Positions 34,699 through 41,317 of a stretch of 64,000 nucleotides of DNA are shown here, in pieces. A program made the position numbers and the translations under genes. The DNA is taken from positions 248,001 through 312,000 of the forward strand of contig NZ_VOPH01000004.1 of assembly GCF_009765275.1 (NCBI RefSeq), in the 5' to 3' direction. Numbering within the stretch: the first letter of the stretch is position 1; every line of letters begins with the position of its first letter. This DNA comes from Chachezhania sediminis. GTDB taxonomy: Bacteria; Pseudomonadota; Alphaproteobacteria; Rhodobacterales; Rhodobacteraceae. The notes beneath the pieces are model-generated. The model searched no databases and was not told the DNA's origin. It was given only the letters and a program-made list of their open reading frames with translations.

Positions 34699-35306
34699 AA
34701 GTCCTGATCGCAGATGACCACGAGCTGGTCCGGGATACGCTTGCGGCCTTCCTGGAACACGAACGAGACATCCAGACCGTCGCCGTGGCCGACCTGGACG
34801 AGGCCTGCAAGGCCGCCGAAAAGACGATGTTCGACCTGATCCTGCTGGATTACTCGATGCCCGGCATGAACGGGCTGGAAGGTCTGGAACGCGCGATCAA
34901 GGCCAGCGACGGGCGGCCGGTGGCGATCATGTCGGGCACCGCGCCCAAAGCGACCGCGCAGGCGGCGCTGGATGCCGGGGCCATCGGCTTTCTGCCGAAG
35001 ACCATGGGGGCGAAATCGCTGGTGAACGCGATCCGCTTCATGGCCACGGGCGAGACCTATGTGCCGATCAAGTTCATGACCGCAGAGGAACCGGAAGAGG
35101 TGAACCCGGTGGCGCAGGGCCTTAGCCAGCGGGAGCTGGAAGTGCTAGGGGGCTTGTGCCGCGGGCTGGCCAACAAGGAAATCGCGCGCGAGCTGAACCT
35201 GCAGGAAGTCACGATCAAGCTGCACGTGAAGACCCTGTGCCGCAAGCTGGACGTCAAGAACCGCACCCAGGCCGCGCTGAAGGCGAAAGAAGCCGGGCTG
35301 TTCTGA
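34695..35306 (+). CDS. LuxR/NarL-type response regulator
   Basis: A 203-aa protein. The N-terminal receiver has D8/D9 (IADDHELV), phospho-acceptor D52 (LILLDYSMPG) and the lysine of FLPKTMGA. The C-terminal LuxR-type helix-turn-helix (about 140-203) runs LSQRELEVLGGLCRGLANKE and then IARELNLQEVTIKLHVKTLC. The start overlaps the kinase stop (ATGA), so the pair is coupled, and phosphotransfer from the hybrid kinase is inferred. It is predicted to bind DNA when phosphorylated; targets may include the convergent polysaccharide locus, which begins 150 nt away. Confidence 0.94.
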   Translation: MKVLIADDHELVRDTLAAFLEHERDIQTVAVADLDEACKAAEKTMFDLILLDYSMPGMNGLEGLERAIKASDGRPVAIMSGTAPKATAQAALDAGAIGFLPKTMGAKSLVNAIRFMATGETYVPIKFMTAEEPEEVNPVAQGLSQRELEVLGGLCRGLANKEIARELNLQEVTIKLHVKTLCRKLDVKNRTQAALKAKEAGLF

Positions 35307-35325
35307 TCGTCCGGGCATCTTTCTG

Positions 35326-35362
35326 AAAAAGCGGAAGGCCGGCCTGCGAAAGCCGGCCTTCC
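35326..35362 (-). terminator. Bidirectional terminator between the response regulator and RTX gene D
   Basis: Perfect 11-bp stem GGAAGGCCGGC / GCCGGCCTTCC with an 8-nt loop. On the minus strand CGCTTTTT follows, suiting the RTX D gene. On the plus strand the stem alone follows the regulator stop. Confidence 0.75.
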
Positions 35363-35454
35363 TGGCCTGGATTGGTGCGGAACGGTCCAAAACGACCCGG
35401 TGCATCTGGGGGAAAACCTCGGGTCGCGTCCCACGCCAATCCGGCGTTCCGTGT

Positions 35455-36627
35455 TCAGAACAGGATCGAATCCGACAGCTCGCTGAACGTCACCCCGCCC
35501 AGGCCGTCCAGCACCAGCGCGCCGCTGTCGAAGGCGATGTGCAGGGCACCGCCCGCATCGCTCGTGGTATGGGCGGAAAGCCAGGCGTCCGCCGCCTTGC
35601 CGCCGACACCCAGCGAGAGGTCGCGGAAATCCAACACGTCGTTCTGGACTTTGAAGTCGGTGATGCGGTCGGTGCTGCCGTCCATGTCGGCTGTCCTGAA
35701 GACGAAGGTGTCGGGCCCGTTGCCGCCGGTGGCCGTGTCGGCGCCGGCGCCCATCCAGATCCAGTCCTTGCCGTTGCCGCCGTCGATCACATCGGCGCCG
35801 TTGTAGCCGGTCAGCCTGTCCTTTCCGTTGTCGCCCAGCATCGTGTCGTCGCCCGACCCGCCGTTCATCCTGTCCGACCCGTTGCCGCCGTCCAGGAAAT
35901 CGTTCCCCCGGGCGCCGCGCATCCGGTCGGTGCCGTTCTCGCCGTGAAGCGTGTCGTCGCCGTCGTCGCCGTTCATAACGTCGTTGCCGACGCCGCCGAA
36001 CAGCGTGTCATTGCCCGAACCGCCCGACAGTAGGTCGGCCGCGGTGCCGCCGTTCAGCCGGTCGTTACCAGACTCGCCATAAAGCTTGTCCGTCCCCGTG
36101 CCGCCATCCAGCGTGTCATCGCCGCTGTTGCCGCGCAGGACATCATTGCCGGTCTCGCCCTGCAGCCTGTCATTGCCCTTGCCGCCGAACAGAAGGTCGT
36201 TGCCCTTGTCGCCCGACAGGAAGTCGTTGCCCGAGTTGCCGTAAAGCCTGTCGTTGCCATCACCGCCCCACAGGATGTCGTGGTCGACGCCGCCGGACAG
36301 GAAATCGTTGCCCTTGCCACCGAACAGCGTGTCGTTTTCTGTCGCAAGCTGGGTGCCGTCCAGGGCCAGGCGGTTGCCGTATCCGTCATAGGTGAACGCG
36401 ACGGGCAGAACGCTGCCAGAGATCGGGCTGCCGCCGCCATACAGGGTGTCGTCGCCCGAATTGCCGTCGATCGTGTCGTCGCCTGATCCGCCATAGGCGG
36501 TGTCGTTACCGTTGTTGCCGGTCACCGTGTCGTTCTGGCCCTTGCCCGCGAAGATCTCTGGCAGGGAGGAACCGGTCAGCGTGTCAGCGCCTGCGGTCCC
36601 GACAATGGTGGAAGGGGTGGTGAACAT
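35455..36627 (-). CDS. RTX protein D, last gene of the alginate-like locus
   Basis: A 390-aa protein made almost wholly of RTX nonapeptide repeats: residues about 10-68 and 100-310 are continuous GGxGNDxLx units (for example GGKGNDRLQGETGNDVLRGN). A short interruption (about 69-104, SGSVLPVAFTYDGYGNRLAL) separates the two arrays. The C-terminal ~85 residues (DTFVFRTADMDGSTDRITDF onward) end with ELSDSILF, a type I secretion-like tail. There is no signal peptide and no enzymatic domain, so an epimerase or lyase role has no support. It lies 84 nt downstream of algD on the same strand, hence probably cotranscribed; a Ca2+-binding matrix or surface-layer protein is inferred. The terminator is at 35326-35362. 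Confidence 0.85.
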   Translation of the reverse strand: MFTTPSTIVGTAGADTLTGSSLPEIFAGKGQNDTVTGNNGNDTAYGGSGDDTIDGNSGDDTLYGGGSPISGSVLPVAFTYDGYGNRLALDGTQLATENDTLFGGKGNDFLSGGVDHDILWGGDGNDRLYGNSGNDFLSGDKGNDLLFGGKGNDRLQGETGNDVLRGNSGDDTLDGGTGTDKLYGESGNDRLNGGTAADLLSGGSGNDTLFGGVGNDVMNGDDGDDTLHGENGTDRMRGARGNDFLDGGNGSDRMNGGSGDDTMLGDNGKDRLTGYNGADVIDGGNGKDWIWMGAGADTATGGNGPDTFVFRTADMDGSTDRITDFKVQNDVLDFRDLSLGVGGKAADAWLSAHTTSDAGGALHIAFDSGALVLDGLGGVTFSELSDSILF

Positions 36628-36711
36628 CTATTTTCTCGATCTCAGAGAGGGTTGGGTGCACGGGAGCCGGCCCCTGCAGCGAGGTCGGGTCGTTGCTTCG
36701 TTCGGGCGGGG

Positions 36712-38124
36712 TTACCAGCCGATGCCTTCGATGGCGGGATACATGTCCGTGTCGGGGAACAGGCGGACCAGGTCGATCACCGGACGATGGCCTGCCAGGG
36801 ACACCGCGTCGCGATAGGCAGCGTTGGCATGGGTCACGATCACGGCCTCGGCCCGGTCGACGACGCCGCGTGGGTTGCTGCGCAGCATGCCGGCCAGCTC
36901 TCCGGCCAGCGACTGTAGTCCGGCAGAGCCATGGCGGACATAGGCCAGCTGACCCTCCAGCGGCGTGTCGGCGGTGATCGCGTGGTCGTGGATCTCGACC
37001 GCGACGCCGTCGGCCCGCAGGGCGGCGATCACGTCCAGGATCGGGCTTTCGCGCAGGTCGTCGGTGCCGGGCTTGAAGGCCAGGCCCAGCACGCCCACCT
37101 TGCGGGCGCCGGTGGCACGGACCATATCGACCGCGCGGTCGATATGGGCGGCGTTTGACTTGCCCAGGGATTCGATCAGCGGCAGGTCGACGCCCATCGA
37201 CCGGCCGATATGGGACACGGCGCGCACCTCCTTGGGCAGGCACGACCCGCCATAGGCAAAGCCCGGCTTCAGGTAATAGGGGCTGAGGTTCAGCTTGGTG
37301 TCCTGGATGAAGATGTCCATGACCTTGTGGCTGTCGACCGCCAGGGGCTTGCACAGCCGGCCGACCTCGTTCGCGAAGGTGACCTTGGTGGCGTGCCAGA
37401 CATTGTCGACATATTTCACCATCTCGGCCACTTCGATGGAGGTCACGATGATGTTGCGATCGACGGGCGCGAACATACTCACCAAGATGCCGGCGGTGCG
37501 GGCATCGGTGGCGCCTATGACGGTTTTCGGCGGGTTGTGGAAATCCGCCACGGCAACGCCTTCGCGCAGGAATTCCGGGTTAAAGGCGATGCCGAAATCC
37601 TGGCCGGCCATCTTGCCGGATGCCAGTTCGATGATCGGGGTCATGACGCCCAGCGTGGTGCCCGGCGGGATCGAGCAGCGCATGACGACGACATGAAAGC
37701 CGTCCTTCTGCGCGATGCCTTCGCCGATGGCGCGGGCCGCGGCCTCGATATAGCGGTAATCGCAGCCGCCGTCGGCCGCGGTGGGCGTGCCGACCGAAAC
37801 GAAGGTCACATCGGTGTCGATGACCGCGTGGACCAGGTTGTCGGTTGCGGTGACCATGCCGTTTTCGACGCCTTCGGCCAGCAGCTCTTCCAGCCGGTCT
37901 TCGTGGATGGGCGAACAGCCGGCGGCAATGGTGGCGACCTTGGTCGGGTCGATATCGACGCCCACGACGCGGTGCCCAAGGCTGGCAAGGCACGCGGTCG
38001 AGACGGCTCCGACATAGCCCAGACCCACGACGCTGACGGACTCGCGCGGCGCCGTAAGAGGGAAGCCCACGGGGATGACATTTGCGGCATGCGGGGCGGT
38101 CAGGATTGGCAAGTACGCGGTCAT
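36712..38124 (-). CDS. algD: GDP-mannose 6-dehydrogenase, AlgD-like
   Basis: A 470-aa NAD-dependent enzyme that oxidises GDP-mannose to GDP-mannuronate, the alginate precursor. The NAD loop is G34-L-G-Y-V-G39 and the catalytic Cys is C295 in PGFAYGGSCLPKEVRA. Further AlgD-specific blocks are NPEFLREGVAVADFHNPPKT, QDTKLNLSPYY, GTDDLRESP and the end AIEGIGW (AEGICW in Pseudomonas). UDP-glucose dehydrogenase is less likely given these matches. An N-terminal extension of about 28 residues precedes the fold; AAGGA lies seven nt before the ATG. It has its own promoter region behind a terminator (38374-38407). RTX D follows. Confidence 0.9.
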   Translation of the reverse strand: MTAYLPILTAPHAANVIPVGFPLTAPRESVSVVGLGYVGAVSTACLASLGHRVVGVDIDPTKVATIAAGCSPIHEDRLEELLAEGVENGMVTATDNLVHAVIDTDVTFVSVGTPTAADGGCDYRYIEAAARAIGEGIAQKDGFHVVVMRCSIPPGTTLGVMTPIIELASGKMAGQDFGIAFNPEFLREGVAVADFHNPPKTVIGATDARTAGILVSMFAPVDRNIIVTSIEVAEMVKYVDNVWHATKVTFANEVGRLCKPLAVDSHKVMDIFIQDTKLNLSPYYLKPGFAYGGSCLPKEVRAVSHIGRSMGVDLPLIESLGKSNAAHIDRAVDMVRATGARKVGVLGLAFKPGTDDLRESPILDVIAALRADGVAVEIHDHAITADTPLEGQLAYVRHGSAGLQSLAGELAGMLRSNPRGVVDRAEAVIVTHANAAYRDAVSLAGHRPVIDLVRLFPDTDMYPAIEGIGW

Positions 38125-38177
38125 GGCAGGGTCCTTCTGGACGATGTGTTCGATCTGCCAGGGGTTCTAACTGTCCC

Positions 38178-38190
38178 GTTAACCTTAATG
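38178..38190 (-). promoter_or_regulatory. Shared promoter-proximal element CATTAAGGTTAAC upstream of algD
   Basis: This 13-mer (minus strand) is 54 nt before the algD start. A copy with one change, CATCAAGGTTAAC, is 44 nt before the alg44-like start (42888-42900). The TTAA half-sites recall CtrA-type boxes, but the standard TTAA-N7-TTAA spacing is not present. Confidence 0.5.
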
Positions 38191-38238
38191 TTTGGTAAGA
38201 ATGGCTAAGACTTGGCACGAGAGGCGAGGTCGACTGCG

Positions 38239-38251
38239 CTTTGGTATAGTC
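38239..38251. promoter_or_regulatory. CTTTGGTATAGTC motif upstream of algD
   Basis: Matches 12 of 13 bases of the motif in front of the FIST gene (30435-30447), 115 nt before the algD start and in the opposite orientation relative to the gene. It may be a regulator site common to the sensor operon and the polysaccharide genes. Confidence 0.35.
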
Positions 38252-38373
38252 GGCCGGCGAGAAGGAGAGCGCGGGTGCTGCGAAGGCGTTTGCGGACCCC
38301 GGGCGACGGCGGGAATCGCGCCCCTCACCGGCCCGGCCGCTGCTCTGCGGGAGGGTTGCTAGCGTCGGAATGG

Positions 38374-38407
38374 AAAAGGCCCGCGCGTTGGGCAAACGCG
38401 CGGGCCT
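38374..38407 (-). terminator. Strong intrinsic terminator between the guanylyltransferase-like gene and algD
   Basis: A 13-bp perfect stem AGGCCCGCGCGTT / AACGCGCGGGCCT with a 5-nt loop and TTTT on the minus strand, 73 nt after the stop at 38481. It should end or attenuate the upstream transcript and separate algD-RTX D as a second unit. Confidence 0.85.
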
Positions 38408-38480
38408 CTGAACGGGGTCGATGGTCCTTTGGGCCGGGCGCCCGTGTCGGGCGTCCGTGAGGGGGTGAGGGTTGAACCCT

Positions 38481-39536
38481 TCAGGCCATCTCCCGTTTGC
38501 CGGTGTCCGGGGCCAGACGGGCAGTGCCCGGTCCCGTTCGCCGGGCAGACGCGGAATTTGGGGATGCAGGAAACGTGATCGGCCCGAACGCATCCGGTCG
38601 TCCGGTGATCCGGACCGTGCCGAAGATCCCGGTTCGCGTGGCCGGCTGCAGGGCCGGTGCGCTGGCCATTGCACGGCCGGGGCGGTCCGCCGACCGCTCC
38701 GACGGGCGGCAGGCGAGCGGTTCGCCGTCCCGGTCATCGCCGGTGCCGGCCGGACCCAGGGCCACGACCCGGACATCGGCGGGTGTTCCCAAGAGCACGG
38801 GATCGATCGAGGTATATTCCAGATCCGACCAAGGGCAATTGGCCAGCAGAAGCGCCCCGCAGGTCGGTGCCGCATGGTCCAGCGCGGCCCGGCAGGTGGC
38901 TTTCAGCGCCGGGGCGGCGGCGAAGAAGGCCGCCAGCAGCGTATCGACCCGCAGCATGTAGCATTGCGCATGGCCCAGATGATCGCCCCGTTCCAGCAGG
39001 GTCCGCACATGGACGCGGCCCGGCGGTTCGCAATGGCCGATCAGGGGCACCGGCCCGGCGGCACCGCGATCCTTGGCTGCGATGCGCAGGCATCCGTGGT
39101 CGAAGGCCCGGTCGTCGGGCAGAAGCCCGAAGGTCACGAGGCCGCCGGCCTCTGCCGCGGGCTGCCCGGTCTGGATCGCGGCTGCCAGGGCGTGGGCATC
39201 GGCGGCCAGGTCCGAGGCCCCGCAGACCAGCAGAATGGCGTCCCGCGCCATCTCCAGCCGCAGGGCGGCGGACAGGGCGGCCGGCGCGCTGCCCCGGGGC
39301 ATGGGCGTGATCAGGATATCCGCATCGCCCAGCCCGGCTTCGGCCAGCTGGCGGCGGGCTTCGCGCTGCCAGGCGGGGCTGGTGACCACGATCGGGTCGG
39401 TGCAGCCGGCGCGGACGAGGCTTTGCGCGAGGTCCATCAAGGGAGAGCTTTCGCCGTCGCCGGGCAGGGACCGGCCCTGAACATTGCGATGAAGGGAAAG
39501 GCCGTCGTCACCGGCAAGAAGGATGGGCGTGATCAT
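38481..39536 (-). CDS. Degenerate mannose-1-phosphate guanylyltransferase-like protein
   Basis: A 351-aa protein. The first ~260 residues follow the nucleotidyltransferase domain of AlgA/ManC in order: MITPILLAG at the start, ITPMPRGSAPAALSAAL (family: EP.GRNTAPA..iAA), LVTFGLLPDD (vlFGI.P..), and LEYTSIDPVLLGTPADVRVV (.SIDYAVMEK...vvp). The signature pyrophosphorylase loop GGxGxRLWPLSR is replaced by AGDDGLSLHRNV, and the FVEKP lysine block is IGHCEPP. The phosphomannose-isomerase cupin domain of bifunctional AlgA is absent; the last ~90 residues are low-complexity. AGGAG lies nine nt before the ATG. Catalysis is doubtful; a regulatory or scaffold role is possible. It follows alg8. Confidence 0.7.
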   Translation of the reverse strand: MITPILLAGDDGLSLHRNVQGRSLPGDGESSPLMDLAQSLVRAGCTDPIVVTSPAWQREARRQLAEAGLGDADILITPMPRGSAPAALSAALRLEMARDAILLVCGASDLAADAHALAAAIQTGQPAAEAGGLVTFGLLPDDRAFDHGCLRIAAKDRGAAGPVPLIGHCEPPGRVHVRTLLERGDHLGHAQCYMLRVDTLLAAFFAAAPALKATCRAALDHAAPTCGALLLANCPWSDLEYTSIDPVLLGTPADVRVVALGPAGTGDDRDGEPLACRPSERSADRPGRAMASAPALQPATRTGIFGTVRITGRPDAFGPITFPASPNSASARRTGPGTARLAPDTGKREMA

Positions 39537-39638
39537 GATCCGGGTCTCCTGTGCCAAGTGGTCCTGAGGACGGCGGTCTTCAGACCATAGCACGCAGACG
39601 CAGCGCGCCCGGTCGTTCGGAAGAACAGGCCGGGCGTG

Positions 39639-39651
39639 CGTTGGTACAGAC
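39639..39651. promoter_or_regulatory. CGTTGGTACAGAC motif upstream of the guanylyltransferase-like gene
   Basis: It agrees at 11 of 13 positions with the motif before the FIST gene and lies in the 153-nt gap between the alg8-like gene and this gene, 103 nt before its start. Confidence 0.3.
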
Positions 39652-39689
39652 GGCGATACCGAAGGTTAGAAGTGGTGCGCGGTTGGGCG

Positions 39690-41291
39690 TCAGAACCCGG
39701 GGAATGTGATCAGCCCCATGTAGAGCGCCGCCGCGGCGACGAAGGCTGTGACCGCGGTGATCAACTGGAACTTGGCCATCGCACCCTGCAGCCGTGCGAC
39801 CATGCTAGCACCGCCGCCCACGCTCTGGTTCCCGCGGTTGGACCACTTCTGCCTGGACAGGTGGAAGACCATGAACACCTTCACCAGTGCGTTGATGATC
39901 TGGTTGAAGTACAGGATGAAGGGCCAGCTCATGTCCACGGATCTTGCATAGCGGAACAGGAACAGGGTCAGCACAACGCGGCTGAAGACGACCCAGATCA
40001 GGCAGGTCCAGATATAGACCGGGTCCGTGGCCGAGGCGAGGATCGCCATGACCGGGCTGACCAGCATTGTCCACATCGCCAGCCGCTGATCGACGACGCA
40101 CCACCAGATGAAGGGCTTCACGACGAAGGGCCCCAGGGCTATGGCGCGGGCGCCGTTGCGCAGCATGTTGCCCGACCAGCGGCGGAAGTTCTGCACCATG
40201 CGCTGCAGGCCTTTTTCCTTGATCACCTCGATCGTGTAGACGGTGGCGTCGGGAACATAGATCATCTTGGCCCGCTTGGTCAGCAGGTAGTACCAGGTCG
40301 ACTTGTCGTCGCCCGACAGGAACCGGAACCGGCCCCACAGCCAGTGATCCAGGTGATCCGCCTCGATCGTGCGGATGAACTGGTAGGACAGGATGTGCTT
40401 GGCGCGAAAGACCGACATCCGCCCTGTCAGCGTCAGAACCTGCCCCGACAGGGCGTGGCTTTGCATGGCCAGCCGGCGCTGCGCAAAGCGCATGTTCAGC
40501 CAGGACTGGATCCATTGCGGGCCATAGCAGATGACCTCCTCGTCCGTCGTCAGGGCCTGCAGCACCGGGTCTGCGCCGAACATCGACAGGGTTTTTTCCA
40601 GCACGTCGTGCCCGTAAAGCGCATCGCCGTCCATAAAGATGACCAAGTCGTCCGGATGCACGTCGGACCGGTTGATCGCGCGCAGGATCAGGCCGATGGC
40701 CATGCGCTTGCCCGGCTGGTTCTGGCGGATGAAGACCAGTTCCGCCAGATCGTCGGGGATGTCCTGCGCATGAGTTTCGACGAAAGACCGGATGATCTCC
40801 TCGTCATAGGCCGAGCCTGTGCCGATATACAGCGTCGTGGGAATCCCCTCGCGCTTGATCTGGGACAGGATCGATCCGATGACCCGCTTGGTGATCGCGG
40901 CTTCCTCGAAATAGGTGGTCATCTGGATGTGGAGCCGCCGCGGTCTCCATCCGTCCTCCCAGAGGGCCGAGGCACGGGCGCGCATCGCCGGAAAGGCGGC
41001 GCGGGCATAGATCTCGGCGCGGATGGCGTGGGTGAACCACCAGCCGAAGCGCCAGATGCCAAGGGTGCCCAGGATGATCGTGATGTGCACGACACCCGGC
41101 TGGGTGAACCGGTTCTGGGTGTTGAACATCAGCCAGACCAGCCAGGCCAGGATGCCCAGGCCCAGGGTGACCTGTCCCAGCGTCCAGCGCGACCAGTAGG
41201 ACGGGGCCGGCCCCTTCAGCGCGTCAAGGCGCGCGGTCAGGCTCTTGTCGAAGGCGTAGTCCGAGGACGGAACCGAGGTGGTCGGGGTCAT
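39690..41291 (-). CDS. alg8: Alg8-like processive glycosyltransferase (alginate-type polymerase)
   Basis: A 533-aa inner-membrane GT2 enzyme. Two N-terminal membrane helices (about 38-85) and several C-terminal ones flank a cytosolic catalytic domain with QMTTYFEE, a DGD-type motif (VIFMDGDALYG), a TEADHLDHW-like acceptor segment (IEADHLDHW), and the QNFRRWSGNMLRNG block in place of QxxRW. The end FMVFHLSRQKWSNRGNQSVG is close to Pseudomonas Alg8 as I remember it. Polymerisation of GDP-mannuronate across the membrane is the inferred role. ATG 41291 lacks a strong ribosome-binding site and lies 26 nt after the alg44-like stop, so translation may depend on the upstream gene. Confidence 0.85.
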   Translation of the reverse strand: MTPTTSVPSSDYAFDKSLTARLDALKGPAPSYWSRWTLGQVTLGLGILAWLVWLMFNTQNRFTQPGVVHITIILGTLGIWRFGWWFTHAIRAEIYARAAFPAMRARASALWEDGWRPRRLHIQMTTYFEEAAITKRVIGSILSQIKREGIPTTLYIGTGSAYDEEIIRSFVETHAQDIPDDLAELVFIRQNQPGKRMAIGLILRAINRSDVHPDDLVIFMDGDALYGHDVLEKTLSMFGADPVLQALTTDEEVICYGPQWIQSWLNMRFAQRRLAMQSHALSGQVLTLTGRMSVFRAKHILSYQFIRTIEADHLDHWLWGRFRFLSGDDKSTWYYLLTKRAKMIYVPDATVYTIEVIKEKGLQRMVQNFRRWSGNMLRNGARAIALGPFVVKPFIWWCVVDQRLAMWTMLVSPVMAILASATDPVYIWTCLIWVVFSRVVLTLFLFRYARSVDMSWPFILYFNQIINALVKVFMVFHLSRQKWSNRGNQSVGGGASMVARLQGAMAKFQLITAVTAFVAAAALYMGLITFPGF

Positions 41292-41317
41292 GGCAATGGG
41301 TCCGGGCGCGAAGGGGA

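Noticed and set aside
35700-36580. Periodic repeats that could be taken for a CRISPR array or satellite DNA
   Set aside because: The periodicity is 27 nt, the codon length of RTX nonapeptides; there are no identical repeats with unique spacers and no cas genes.
35455-36627. RTX protein D as a mannuronan C5-epimerase or alginate lyase
   Set aside because: Azotobacter-type epimerases carry RTX modules beside a large beta-helix catalytic domain; this protein has only repeats and an export tail, so no catalytic part exists.
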